The position numbers were made by a program, and so were the translations under genes. From Rhizomys pruinosus (lineage: Eukaryota; Chordata; Mammalia; Rodentia; Spalacidae): DNA of 64,000 nt. Below the pieces are notes generated by a model. It had not been told where the DNA came from. It made no database searches and worked only from the letters and a program-made list of their open reading frames with translations. This document shows, in pieces, positions 45,061 through 57,146 of this stretch. Numbering within the stretch: the stretch's first letter is position 1; every line of letters begins with the position of its first letter. Where the stretch lies: the NCBI GenBank assembly GCA_009823505.1, contig VZQC01009545.1, forward strand, positions 225,050 to 289,049, read 5' to 3'.

Positions 45061-46718
45061 TTGCTGTGACAGAAACCTGACCTTGGTGTTTTGGGAAGGA
45101 TTGTGGAGGCATTTGGAACTTTGGGCTTGGGAAGATAAAGTGTATTAAATTAACAATTAGTTTTATGATTTTAATATTCTTTCCAGTTGTGTTCAGATGC
45201 CTTTTTTATTAAAATTTAATGCCCTCTTTGAGCATTTATCATAAGGCAGAGGTAATGATCATAAAGTCTCTAAGCTTTTGATTGTATACAAATGTGGTTA
45301 TTGGCCTTTTCATTTCCTCCATGGATTTTTTTCTAAATCTTGACTTAATTTGTAAGTTTTTTATTCTTTTTTACTTTTTTATATAATCACATCTTCTTTA
45401 ATAGCTTGCAAAATTTGTTAACCTTTGGAATGGCCACAGTCTGTTAGAGTGTGGTCTAGAAGATCTATAATTTAAACTTCATCTACCTGGGCTCGGGAAC
45501 ATTGCAGAGGGAGAGGGGGAGATTGTGAGACCAAGGGGAGGAGGTGCATGGCCATGTGTAACCAGAGTCATAGAGGCTCCTGGGTATTGTTATATGACCC
45601 TAACAGCAAATGGTGTCAGTATCATAAGAGACCATGCACTCAAACAAAACCCAGCTAGACTTGGAAATGGGGCAGCAGTATCACAGTCTTAAGACAAAGA
45701 CTTATTGGTAGCTGATTACTCTGGGTGAGGGACAAATTGATCTTTTAAAAGGGTGATCTAGATGGATGACCTAGACCAGTGGATGAAACTGGCACTGGGG
45801 GGGAAGTTCCTTGGGAAGCTGACCTGATTAGGCTTATACAATCATGCTGATAAAATCCAGTGGGAAGGGCATTGGGCAAGACAGAGAGAGCAAGGGTTAG
45901 GATGATTAAAAATGTTTTATAAATACTCCAAAATTACCAATAAATTAATACCCAAAATTATGTAAATGGAACATGCTTAATATTCATACATGCACCTTAG
46001 GATAGAACTAATTAAGTACACTCAATTCTTGATAGAAAGTAAATAAGAATGGTTGGTGGCTTAGTATGATAATATTTTTATCTAAAGAGAGAGCAAGGAT
46101 GTGCTTGTTCTTTTGAGAAATTCATTGTGATGTCAATGGGTCAGTTATTCTTTAGTATGTATGACTAAATCCATTCTATTTGAGAAAGAAACCCACTTAA
46201 AGACTTACAGAAATGTTTCATTTTGATAGAGGAGTTTTTGGTTCATGTTTCAGAATTCATTCTGTGGCTTTTACATTTCCTATATTTTTTTTATATTTAC
46301 ATTATATTTTTATGCTTTGTGTGTTTGTGTGTGTATGTGTGTGGACACATGTGTTTTATGGCATATTTGGAGAAGTCATACCATAACTTTCATGAGTTCA
46401 CTTTCTTTCTTTTCATCAATGGGTCCAGGGATCTAATCAAATTAACCAAGGCTTTGGGCCAAAATATTAATCTACTGAGGATCTAACTGCTCATGACCCT
46501 CATTTGTGACTTTTGATAATTTGATTTTGTGTCTTTCTGTGTATTCCTTCTTTCTTAATAGATTAAGTTGCTGGAATCTGTTTACTTTTCTGGTTTGGGA
46601 TAACTTTACAATTATTTCTAGAAGAGAAGATATGTGTATTTTACCTCTTCTCCCCTTCTTCTTAGTTTTTAATAATATAGATACCATTGTACTTTTCTAT
46701 TTCATACAACTGCCTTAG
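44638..46718. repeat. Palindrome P1, right arm
   Basis: It mirrors 42142-44262 and ends TGCCTTAG at 46718. Compared with the left arm it has more one-base insertions and deletions (for example GCCCAAAGCCTTGG against GCCAAGCCTGG, in left-arm sense). The left copy is closer to what I recall of the repeat consensus. Confidence 0.95.
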
Positions 46719-47237
46719 TGTATCGTAGATGGAGGGTGAGGGGGAGGGGGAGGAAGAGGCTGAGTATGATGGGAGTTTGGGTGATTAGGGAATGGAGATT
46801 CCTGAAGAGGGGGGAGGAGGAATCCAGCACAATATATAATATATATATATAGTAGTAATAATATATATATAACTGGAGAAGAGGAGAGAGAATGCTATAA
46901 TGAAGGTATATATAGCAATTTTAGTGCTGGTATATAAACTAAGAAAGCATAAAATGTATATAAATATAAAAGTATGTTAATGGATAAACAACTTAAAATA
47001 ATGTAATTTCCAGCATTAATAATAAAAAGAGAGTGGGAAGAATTAAACCTGCAGTTTTTGTTTGCAATTGTGATTCAGTTGCTACTAGCATAGACTAGTT
47101 TATTTTAACTATGTTTCATACAAAGTGTGAGGTTTAATAAAAGGATAAAACAACAGAGAAAGACACACAAAAGAAAATGGAAAAGAAACTGCTCAGGGTT
47201 GATATAGTTTGACTGTGTAATTCAAGAGTTCAAGCAC
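46719..47237. other. Purine-rich DNA and inverted spacer copy
   Basis: GA-rich tracts (46731-46830) and a TA-rich patch precede an inverted copy of P1 spacer sequence (46845-46937). The rest is unassigned. Confidence 0.6.
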
Positions 47238-47326
47238 TGGGGGTTAAAGAGATGGCTCAGAATGTAAACCACTGGTTCCTACTTGCAGAGGACCTTGTTT
47301 TGTATTCCAGAACCTACATGGTGGGT

Positions 47327-47660
47327 GGTGGTGGTTTGAGTGAGAAAATGTCCCTCATAGGCTCGTAGGTATTAGATGTTCGTCCAGTTGGTGGCGCTGT
47401 GTTGGAGGTCTTGGGTGTGTCGCCGGGCTGGAGGAAGTGTGTTACTGGGGACAGGCTTAGTGAATTTTTTTAACAAGCCTGGCGGAGATGGAGTTGGTGG
47501 CTCGGGTGGGGGTGGGTGGGGGGGATTTTTGGGTGGTGGTGGGTGGGGTGGTTGGTTCTTGTTTTCTACAGTTGCGCCTCTCTGCTTCCTGTGCTACTTG
47601 AAGATGTGACGCTTGGATGCTGCTCCAGAGCCAGCCGCCATGCCTCCCGCACAAATAGAA
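47327..47660 (+). mobile_element. URR1-like hAT repeat, plus copy
   Basis: GTGGTTTGAGTGAGAAAATG, CTCATAGGCTCGTAGG, CAGTTGGTGGCGCTGT and GGAGGAAGTGTGTTACTGGG are clear URR1 order. A G-rich patch at 47495-47560 is absent from the inverted partner at 48915-49300. Confidence 0.7.
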
Positions 47661-47666
47661 CTGTAG

Positions 47667-47775
47667 TTAATCATTTTCTGTTGCGATGATAAAACACCAA
47701 GACCAAAGGAACTTATAAAAAGGAAGAGTTTATGATAGCTTTAACGATTGGCGGTTCCAGGGAATTAGGTCTCCG
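47667..47775 (-). mobile_element. URR1-like end fragment, antisense
   Basis: TTTTCTGTTGCGATGATAAA and CCAAAGGAACTTATAAAAAG directly repeat the start of the copy at 48915. Confidence 0.65.
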
Positions 47776-48914
47776 CTTGGCCAAACCAGGCTTTCCCACT
47801 CACAGCTTCACGCAAAATGGCCTATCAGGGCCTTCTTTTTCAGGGATGCCCTGGCTGTACTCTGCCTGGGCCTCTTTGGCTCTCTGAAACCATGGAGGAA
47901 GAATTGATGACCCCTTCACTCCTGAAAACTTCATGCCTCTAAAACAAGCACCTAACGTGAATGAAATTTCTGAGTTTTGCTGCAAGTTTGGGATGGCCTC
48001 TCTCCGGTACTTTAGCCACTTTTGCCATTTTTTTCTGCCCTGGACTTGCTGAGGATTAGCTGGGTGTGGTCTTGCCCTGAAGGGTACTGATTTTTTGTTT
48101 ACTTTGTAAATCTCCCGCCTCTCCTTAAATGGCTTTAATCTTGAAAGGGAGATTCTCCTTCACATGCCTTGGCACCTTTAATCTTCCCTAGTGCAGTTAT
48201 CAGATCCAAACTGTACGTTCTGCATTTGTTCCTGCCCCATCTGCTCTTATTCACTGTAGAATCTGCACAATATTACCATTAAAAGCCCACGCCACCATTT
48301 TACATTAGGCTGTTGTCTTGAAATATCCTCCACCAAACAGACATCAGTCATTTGCTTTTCAACTTAGCATCAAGCAAGCAATTTGGGCTGTGGGCAAACT
48401 GCTTGCCAGACTCTTTATCAAAATATCCCAGTTGCTGCACTAAAGTCTTTTTTTTTTTTATTAATTGTTAATTTAATTTACGAGTATGTGTATGACCAAT
48501 GTAGGTTGCTGCAGGCCTGTGCACACGCGTGCTTGTGAAGTGCCGCGGGGATCAAGAGGGGTCTCGGATTCCACCTGGACTGGAGTTTTTCCTAAGGGAA
48601 TTGGAGTTCTGTCCTAGCCGCCCATGTGGGTGCTGGGGATGCGAACCCGGGGTCCTCGGCCAAGAGGTGTCGTGCTCTTAACCGCTAGCCATCTCTCCAG
48701 CCCGCTGCTAAGTCTTTATTATCCCCTGGAACCACATCTTTTGCCAGCCAATAGCTTTCTTCCTGGCCTCCCACTAGAATGGCCCTTTAAAGCTCTGCTT
48801 ACAATAGTCAGCAGCCTTTAACCAGCCCAAAGTTCCAAAGTCTTTCCAACCTCTCCAACATTAACACATGTCAAAGTTTCTTCACAGCCAATCAGCCCAC
48901 TCTCCTGTTTAACC
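47776..48914. repeat. Dispersed rodent repeat of uncertain family
   Basis: It contains GATTAGCTGGGTGTGGTCTT, AATCTCCCGCCTCTCCTTAA, TTACATTAGGCTGTTGTCTT and CAAAATATCCCAG. I recall this order from repeated rodent DNA, but I cannot name the family. A B2 interrupts it. Confidence 0.4.
48450..48703 (-). mobile_element. B2-type SINE with many small indels, antisense
   Basis: The flanks GCTGCACTAAAGTCTT and GCTGCTAAGTCTTT are a TSD damaged by single-base indels. The body also differs from its relatives by added bases (GGGGATGCGAACCCGGGGTCC against GGGGATCGAACCCGGGTCC). Confidence 0.85.
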
Positions 48915-49300
48915 AATAACGTATGTAGTCACTTTTCTGTTGCCTGTGATAAAGCACCAAACGACCAAGGGAACTTATAAAAGAAAGAGTTTTTAAATTT
49001 GAGCTTATGATTGGGCGTTCCAGGGGGGAATTAGAGTCGATTGTGGTGGGAGGCGTGGCGGCTGGATCTGAAGCAGCAAACCAAGGGTCACATCTGGCAA
49101 AGAGAGCACGGGAAACAGAGAGGAGCAACTTTAGAGCACGAGGCTTGTTAAAAGCTCACTAAGCCTGCCCCCAGTGGACACACTTCCTGCAGCAATGACC
49201 CACACACCCCAAGACCTCCAAAAACAGCGCCACCAAACTGGGGACGCAAACATCTGAATACCTAGAGCCTATGGGGGCACGTCATCCAACCAACCCAGTG
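48915..49300 (-). mobile_element. URR1-like hAT repeat, antisense
   Basis: It is a complete reverse URR1 order: CTTTTCTGTTGCCTGTGATA, AAGCCTGCCCCCAGTGGACA, CAGCGCCACCAAACTGGGGA and GAGCCTATGGGGGCA. Confidence 0.75.
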
Positions 49301-49445
49301 GGTTAAAAGCATTTCATAACTCCCAGTTTCCAGCGGAATGCCTAATTAACTCCTCCTTTACCTCTGTGGGCCATTGGCCAACACCGGTAATATCTTATAT
49401 ACATGCAAAGCAATAGAACTATACACATAAAATTAAAAGTAATAA

Positions 49446-50619
49446 AAAAATTCAAAGTGGCTAAAAAGAGATTGTTCTCAGGTGTGTGTTCAGAGGATTT
49501 ATGACATTGGGCCTAGTGTAAATTGCTTGGTCATCGATAATGTAATATATTTGTTATACTTCTGTTCACTGTTGTGATGGAAAGTTGTTATAAAGTGAGC
49601 CCACTCCCCATGTTTATCTCCTTCTTCAGATCCTTTTTTTTAAGTTAATTTTGAAAAAAACAATATGCTAAGTAGATAGGAAAAATAATAAAAATGAGTT
49701 TCCCTTGTTATAGTAAAATTACAAAAAACATAAATTATAACTATGGTGGTAAGATTATTTCTGTGAATAGAACCTTTTGGATTGTAAACTTTTACAGGAA
49801 CTTTACTATCCCTGTCAACGACCAGGTTTTTTGAACCATGGTTCTGTGAGGTTATCTTAATTAGGATAATTGAAGTGGGATGTTCCATCCTAATTATGGG
49901 TAGCACCAATCCCTGTGCTGTAGTTCACTAAGAGGAAAGCAATGTTGAAAACCAAGCAATTCTTTTTTTTAATGCTTCATAACTACGCTTGTGATGTGGT
50001 ATGTTGCCTCCTCAAGCTTAGGTTGCTGTGACTTCTTGCGATGTTTGACTGAATCTTTGAGCTGTGAGCAAAAATAAATGTTTCCTTAAATTTGCTGTTT
50101 GATGACAGCAACAATAAAACTAACTAATATGGAAATTTGTTAGCAACATGTCAGGAATTTGCAGGGACAAACCTGAACAATGTGGTATTTCGATTTGGGG
50201 AGTTGGTTTTGTGGAAAGAAATATGAAGAATAATATGGAAATATTAATGTAGATCAGAATAGAAGTTGAATAGTGTTAGCAAAGCTAAATTGGCCATTGT
50301 GATAGAAATTGGAAGATAATGAAAGAAATGCAGATAGCAGAGGCAGACCCCTGCCACTTTAGAGGTAACAAGGGACTCTATCAACAACTCTATCTAGGAG
50401 CCAGTCTCCATGATGTTTTGGCCAAGAATCTTTGTGCCTTTGTCCTGAGTACTTATGCCAAGCTGAATTTAAGGCTAATGGACTAATTTGTTTGTCATTA
50501 GATGATTTCCAAGACAAAAAAAGCACCTGTATATCATGATAAACTCTCACTGCACTTAAATCTGGATCTACAGGTGAGAGAAAGAGCAAGTGTGATCAAA
50601 AGATGTGAAAAAAATGTGC
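49446..50619. other. Mostly unassigned, with a hAT-like end
   Basis: At 49990-50135, GTGAGCAAAAATAAATGTTT and GACAGCAACAATAAAACTAA look like the 3' end of a rodent hAT-like repeat. The remainder is not recognised. Confidence 0.4.
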
Positions 50620-50850
50620 CGGGCTGAAGAGAATGAGATGGCCTAGGTGGTTAAGAGTGCCGCTGCTCTTGCCAGAGGACCCGGGTTTGATCCCCAGCCA
50701 TCACATGGCGACTGAGAAACCGTCTTTAACTAGTTCCAGAGGAAATCCCGACACCCTCTTCTGCCTCCACAGCATCACACGACAGGTGTTCACAAAAACC
50801 TACATGCAGACAGTACATTCCAAACCACATACAAAATAATAAAAGATTTT
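50620..50850 (+). mobile_element. B2-type SINE with many small indels
   Basis: GAGATGGCCTAGGTGGTTAA, GAGGACCCGGGTTTGATCCC and CATGCAGACAGTACATTC identify it. Bases are missing or added throughout, as in the copy at 48450. Confidence 0.85.
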
Positions 50851-51364
50851 TAAACAAAATTTAAACAATGTGCCATTGGGCAGGGAAATAATTTTAAGTT
50901 TGGTCATCAGAAAGACTGGCACTGAGAATTCCCCTGGGTTTGTTAAGGAAATTAACCACCATAAAAAAATATCATGAACTATACTGCAACAATAGGAAAA
51001 GTGTTCTGAAAGCAAGATAGCTACCATTAAATGGTCCCAGTCTATGTAAAAAATACAAATTCCATTTGAAATGAAAAAGCCCTAAGCTGAGAATAACACT
51101 GAAGGAACTTCCTGTTCAGAAACAATTGCTTACTGTTTCCCCACGGTCAGCACATAAAAGCTCAAGAATCTGTGCTCCAGTGGGGGCACACTTCATTCCA
51201 AGCAGACATCAGAACTTGGCAATATTATCCGCATGGTACTAGATTTGCAGGCATGAGAGATACAGGATAAGATACTCTTGGAGACTTTTAGCATTGTTCA
51301 AAAGACAGTCTGAGACAAGGCAAAATACTAACCAAAAGTGTGAAGATGTTGAAGAAGCCCCTGA
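50851..51364. other. Unassigned DNA
   Basis: No recognisable element. It ends where the P2 match to the window edge begins. Confidence 0.35.
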
Positions 51365-51984
51365 GATGTGCTACTAAAAAAAAGGGCCAAAGTCAGGTGA
51401 AGCTCAAGTTGCGCAATGGAGATCCAAGATGTTGGGGAATACCAGAACAAGGGATATGTGCCAAAGAAAGGCTTAAATCAATAGGAGTGGAGCCAGCTAT
51501 GTGAAAGGCTCTTGTGTGATGTGGCTTTGGGAAAGTTGGAGAGTGGGGTGGAAAGGGTGTTATCCAATACTAAACCCCACTTGTTACACATGGAGTTGCA
51601 CAATTTGGTAGTTTGGCCTGCTTTCTTAATCAGTCTCTCTTTTGTTTCTGAATCATTCCTTGCTATGCCCCATATCTCATTTTGGAATGAGAATATTTAG
51701 TATGTGCCTTTGTATGTTGGAATTATGTAACTTACATATATTATTTTTTTCATTTGGGGGATTTTAAGGGGTACACTCTACAAAATTTCATGAGTTTTCA
51801 TGATCAGATTCCCTGCACTTGGAATTTATCAATATTGAAATTGTTGATGACTACAGGGATTTCTGAAGTTGAACCAAATAAATTTTGCCCTATGGTATCA
51901 CCATGATCCTATGGAGACAAGGGGTGGAAAGTTATGGCTTCCACATAACATATTTGGGTATCAAGTTGACAAAGGGGTGGTTGG

Positions 51985-52385
51985 GGTGGTATTTGTGATG
52001 GTTTGTACACTTGGTGGGATTTAGAAACACCATAAAAAAACAAATCTTTTTGCATTACTTGGAGAAATTATCTAGATTAGATTAGATTTGTATGTGAGAA
52101 GTCCCCAATCCCCTAAAGCGTGGGGCAAAAATTATTTCATTGGCTGGCCAAGGACTGAATATACAACAAGTAAGAAGGCACAAGCATTCATCACTTCCTA
52201 CTTCCTGACTATAAAGGCAATGTGACCAGGTGCCTTCTTCAGCCCTTGCCTCCATTGTTTCCCTACAATGATTGACTAGGTCTTAGAACTGTGAAACAAA
52301 ATAAACCTTCCCTTCTTTAAGTTGCTTTTGTCAGGTTATTTATAAATGTTACACTACCGAGAAAGTAACTAATACATAGAACTGA
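51985..52385 (+). mobile_element. hAT-like rodent repeat in P2 left arm
   Basis: GTGATGGTTTGTACACTTGG at the start and AAATAAACCTTCCCTTCTTT with AGTTGCTTTTGTCAGG near the end follow the rodent hAT-like pattern. The mirror is at 63030-63395. Confidence 0.5.
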
Positions 52386-53164
52386 AAATTAATAAAATAC
52401 CACTGAATGAAATTAGGAGACATAAGTCACTTGAAAGCTATTTCACACTTATGAATTGGAGGTTTCCATGAAAATGTTTTGCACTACCCAAAGTGGTCTA
52501 GAGATTCAACACAAACTCTGTCATTTCAATGGCATTTTTTTTCTTTACAGAAAATACCAGAAATTACACGTCAAAATTAGCGCTGAAAATGAAAGATGGC
52601 CAAACAAGATACATCCTGCATAACAGGACAAAGCTAATAACTACAGGACAAAAGCTATAGGTCTAACAATTTTCTGATTTCAAAGCTTAATAGGAAATGG
52701 CACTTTTCAAAGGAGTGTGAAGGAGATCAAGAGATCAGAATAAAGAATGCAAAAACAGCATATACAGTCAACTAAACTTTGTTTGACTTTTTGTTTTTCT
52801 GTAACAAGATTTCTCTTGGTAGCTCATGCTTAACCATAGCTTGCTGTTTAAGGTAGGCTGGCTTCGAATTTCAGAAAGCACCAACAACAAAAACAGCTTT
52901 TAGATAAAAAAAATCAAAACAAAATTATAGGGTCTGCACAATAAAAGTGTCACTAACAACTAAAAGGGAACTTTTAAAAATGGAAAATTCTCTCATATCT
53001 ACAATTAAAAGCATAAAATATTAGTGTAACTCAGGAGTCATAAAACAAGGAAGCTTATTTTTGATGGGAAAAATATTAATCACTAAGTTTTTTTCCAAAG
53101 TGCTAATACAAATGTTCCCCGCAGTTATATACAAGGACAGATAAATGTGTCAATCAATTCATAT

Positions 53165-53700
53165 AAAATAATCCATGTATATCAAAATCACAATAACATC
53201 ATACCTGTGCATACTAGTAATGTCACTATCAAAACATTAAAAGGAGTTAAGTGTGAGGATGTGAAGAAATCAGAATCTCAATATACTATTGGTGTGAATA
53301 TAAAACACTAAAGCAGCTATGAGAAATATAAGGAATAATGTTCTATTAAAACTAGAACTACTTTATGATCTGATAATTCTACTTCTGGGCATTTGTCCAA
53401 ACAAGAAACTAAAATCAGGACTCTCTAAAAAAATATTTGCATTATTTCTAATTCATGCAAAACTATTCCCCACAATAGCTAAAAGGTGTGAACAATATAA
53501 ATGTCCAGATAAATAAAATGTGCTATGTAAACAAAATGTTATTAGCAATCATAAATAAATCCTTGTCAAATGCTACATCGCATGAATCAATCTGGATGTC
53601 TTTTTGCTAAGTAAAATAGTCCAGATTCAGAAAGACAAACAACATATTATTTTATGAGTCCATTTCATAAGATAATCTAATAGTCAAAATTCATTTACAG
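53165..53700 (+). mobile_element. Ancient L1 ORF2 C-terminal relic (P2 left arm)
   Basis: A 65-codon open stretch at 53319-53516 has ELLYDLIILLLGICP and FPTIAKRCEQYKCP, matching the L1 ORF2p C-terminal pattern (IPLLGIYP..IAKxxxQPKCPS) at low identity. This points to an old L1. The mirror is at 61790-62320. Confidence 0.65.
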
Positions 53701-53883
53701 CAAAAATCAGTAATGAACGGGCTTGCCCAGGAAGTATCCTCCAGGCAGGAGAATGGTGAGTTCGCTGTTTCATTGAGTATGAAAATCCAACTGAGCATGT
53801 TGTAAAATTTCTGGAGACCAGTTATATATTGTGCCTATATTTAGTGACTCTATGGTGTACATTTAAAAAGTGTTTAAGTAAGG

Positions 53884-54140
53884 GGCGGGCTGGAGAGATG
53901 GCCCTACAGTTAAGAGGAACCAAATGCTCTTGAAGAGGACCAGAGTCAATCCCCAGCACCCACACGTTGGCGGCTGAGACCATCTGTAACTCCGATTCCA
54001 AGGAGAACTCGCGAGAATTCCAGGGGAATCCCCGACGCCCTCTTCTGACCTCCTAAGGGCACCTGCTGACACAGGTGCACAAACCTATGTTGTGGACAGT
54101 ACATTCATACCTACATAAAACTAATAAGGAATAATTTTTT
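53884..54140 (+). mobile_element. B2-type SINE, indel-rich copy (P2 left arm)
   Basis: It mirrors the clean B2 at 61345-61583 but has added bases (GGCCCTACAG for GGCCTAGCAG, CCCCGACGCC for CCGACGCC) and a damaged left TSD. Confidence 0.9.
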
Positions 54141-54164
54141 AAGTGAAGAGGGTACGTGTCTTTT

Positions 54165-54500
54165 TTTCACATATACACATGGTGTGAGTGGAAATGCATG
54201 CATGTACACGTGCATGTGCATGTGCAAGTGAAGGCTCAATGTTGACATCCACTACCTTTCTAAATCAGTTTCCTTTACTTATTGAGGTAGGTCTCTTACC
54301 AAACCAAGAACTCACCAAATCTAGCTAGTCACCCTGGCAATTTGCCCTAAAGATTCCTGTCTCTGCCACCCAATTTCTGGTGTTACAAGTGGCCACTATA
54401 TCTGCTGTTATTTACATGCATTCTTGGGATCCAAACTTCGGTCCTGATGGTCTCAAGGCAAGCATTTTATCCACAGAGTCATCACCTCAGTCCTGGTAGA
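54165..54500 (-). mobile_element. B4/RSINE1-type SINE (P2 left arm)
   Basis: CATGCATGTACACGTGCATG, ATTGAGGTAGGTCTCTTACC and GGGATCCAAACTTCGGTCCT are the reverse of a B4 element. The mirror is at 60985-61320. Confidence 0.6.
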
Positions 54501-55189
54501 TATCATTTTTAAGCACAGTTTTCATAAGAATGTTCACACTGCTATGGCAGAGGTAATGCATTGCCTAAAGGCACATTGATAACATTTCAATTTTGGTATT
54601 TATTATAACATCCTAATTTCAGTGAAGGACTATATTCAGTGTTCTATAGTAAATATGCATGCTGAAAAAGCACATACAAAGGATGGTTTTCAGATTTTTT
54701 AATATTCATTGCAACTAGAAAATCTTATTACAGAGGATAAATACTTTCAGGAAGCCATGATACATACCATAAACTGCAAAGACGTGAAAGATGTTCAGAA
54801 AAGTGCAAGTTGTGAATATGAACAAGGAAGCATTACTTTAGTCACTATGTATATCGTGTATAAAAGTGTTCCTAAAAAGATGTACTTATTCTTGACATGA
54901 GATGAGTAGTATCTCAATAAATTTTTTCTCCCCACTGTAGTTCATGTAATATACTATAAAGACATGGGAATAAATGATCTAAGAGCTCTAATTGAATATT
55001 TGAACCAATACTTTTTCTTCAGTGAAAGGATATACTTCTAAACCTGTGGTGGTTATAATATTTTATACATATGTATCCATGAAAAATATTTCTAAGCATA
55101 CTCACTCTATCAATAGAGTGATAGTTTAATTAAGGCTTTTCCAACACTATGGTACTTGTAATATGCTATGTAAAGACCTCCATATATAA

Positions 55190-55400
55190 AGCAGGCTTCA
55201 GGTGTGACTCAGTAAGCTGGGTATTTGCCTATCATGCAGAAAGCCCTGTGCTTGATGACCAGTACTGGATAAATTTGGTATGGTACACCAATTATCCCAG
55301 TACTTGGGACATGCAGGTAGAAGGTTCCAGAAGTTTAAGTTCTTCCTATACAGCCTTCTAGTTCCAGGTCAGCAAGAGATACATAATACCCCCTGTCTCA
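55190..55400 (+). mobile_element. B4-type SINE (P2 left arm)
   Basis: GTGACTCAGTAAGCTGGGTA, ATGCAGAAAGCCCTGTGCTT, AATTATCCCAGTACTTGGGA and CCTGTCTCATCAGC follow tRNA-head plus B1-like-tail order. The mirror is at 60085-60305. Confidence 0.6.
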
Positions 55401-56149
55401 TCAGCAGAAAGATCCAGATTTAAGAGATGTCTTAGGATTGTTAGTTATACTCACAAATCATTAGAGTATTATTAAAAGATAGAATGTATTCAGTTCATTG
55501 TGATATTTGCCAGTAGTGCTATAATAACATGTATAAAAGTTAAGTTTCATTGTAGTGGTTTTGCAAATATTCTTATATAAAGACACATGTTATAAAGGTT
55601 TAGTCTGAACTTTGAGTAATGTATATGATTAGGAAAATGATTTCAGTGTAAAAACTCTTTTCATCACACTCTTGTATCAAAATTCAATTTTTTCCCTGTT
55701 ATCCATTGATATTGTTTTCCCAATTCCACTTTGGATTTTGCTAAAACTCCTTGGATTGAACAGTATCACATGGAAATTTTTAGGAATAAACATGCTATTC
55801 TTTTGAAATAATGTTCTTATTGATCCTTTATGGTGTTTCTAAATCCCATCAAAGTATATAAAAACCATCACCAAACTACCACCCATTGGTCAAGCTTGAT
55901 GCCCAAAATGTATTAACGTGGAAGCCATAAACCTTCCATACAATCATGTATTTGTCAAATATTCAAAGCCCTACCTCTTATCCCTTCTCAGTCACCCCCA
56001 TCTCCCTAACAATCAATCTGCTTCACTGTCTGGTTTCTCTAATATTTTTCTTAAGGCCTATAGCCCAAATTGGTGTATTTCATCCAATTATGATAGCTAC
56101 CTCTTGATCTCATACTATCTATCTTCTTTGTTAGCTGGACTTCTGGGGA

Positions 56150-56890
56150 CATAAACAATAAAAACACACGTGTCTTCCTTGTTGTGAGGCTAGAGGTAAC
56201 CCGATTGGCCCAGTTCGCGTGGCTTATAGGAGGCAAACTTTGACTTGTCTTGGTCTCTCTTGCGTATTGGCGAAGGCCCTACATCTGCCGTGGATTTTTG
56301 ATTCCCTAGTTCTATCCACTGTGGATGTAGTTAGGCTTAGACCGTTACCACTTCGTCTTAGTGCTCCGAGGCATCGTTGTTGGTTGCATTTCTCCATAAT
56401 TAAATTTACTCTTAGTCTTCATCGGGGTACCCGTGAATGCAAATTAGTCAGGTTGGTGTTAAGACTTCTCTATGATGGATCCATTCAAGCGCCAACTCAC
56501 TGCGCTTCTGTCACTTCATGCAAGCTCCAAGACAATCCTAGTGAGCCTCTATTTGCGCGTAGGAAGATCCCTGTCTGTAATTATAATATAGGGTAATGAG
56601 GATATAAAATATCCTATGGAGTTATTATGTACCTTTGTCAAAGATCGGAATGAAAGTGGTCGGAACCTAGCCTCTGATAGTATCCATTTATCTCCTTGCT
56701 TTCTGGAATTCTCTATCTGTTAATTATGTCCTCATGAAATTTTTGAGGAGCATTTTTCCACGCAACGTGACTTAAATCAATCGTACTAGCAATAAGCGAT
56801 AGCTCACTCACAGAGTACTGATTTCTGCGTGGGTGTTAATCAACAAGCAGCAAACAATTATTGTCAGTTTATATATACTTTTAAAGACCC
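56150..56890. other. CpG-undepleted block of unknown origin
   Basis: This block resembles nothing else in the window. About 17 CpG dinucleotides fall in 56176-56600, roughly one per 25 bp, while neighbouring non-repeat DNA has very few. A 125-codon frame is open at 56219-56596, but it has no motif I know. The right-arm counterpart (59000-59430) has normal SINEs instead. It may be low-quality consensus. Confidence 0.6.
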
Positions 56891-56982
56891 TCTCATTTAG
56901 GAGAAGAAACTAGTAAGTATGGGTACAACGAGGGAAGAAGTTCAGATATCTGCCTCCACTAAGAGCAGAACGTGCTTAGTTT

Positions 56983-57146
56983 GCTTTTCTTTTGTATTTC
57001 CCTGAGACAGGGTCTCACTGTAGTCTCAACTAGCCCTAAGAACTCTCTATGTACACAAGGCTGGCTTGAACTCACAGAGATCCCACCCTACCTCTCCTCG
57101 TCCTGAGTGCTGGGATTTAAAAGGCCTGTGTTGCCATACGTGGCCT
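56983..57146 (-). mobile_element. B1 SINE, antisense (P2 left arm)
   Basis: GAGACAGGGTCTCACTGTAG and AAGGCTGGCTTGAACTCACA are the reverse of B1. The mirror copy is at 58768-58916. Confidence 0.85.

Larger units (their letters stand above)
47238..49445 (+). mobile_element. B3-type SINE split by ~2 kb of later DNA
   Basis: The 5' half (GGGGGTTAAAGAGATGGCTC to CCTACATGGTGGG) lies at 47238-47326. The 3' half (ACTCCCAGTTTCCAGCGGAA to an ACACATAAAATTAAA tail) lies at about 49307-49445. The intervening block is bounded by URR1-like ends. Confidence 0.6.
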
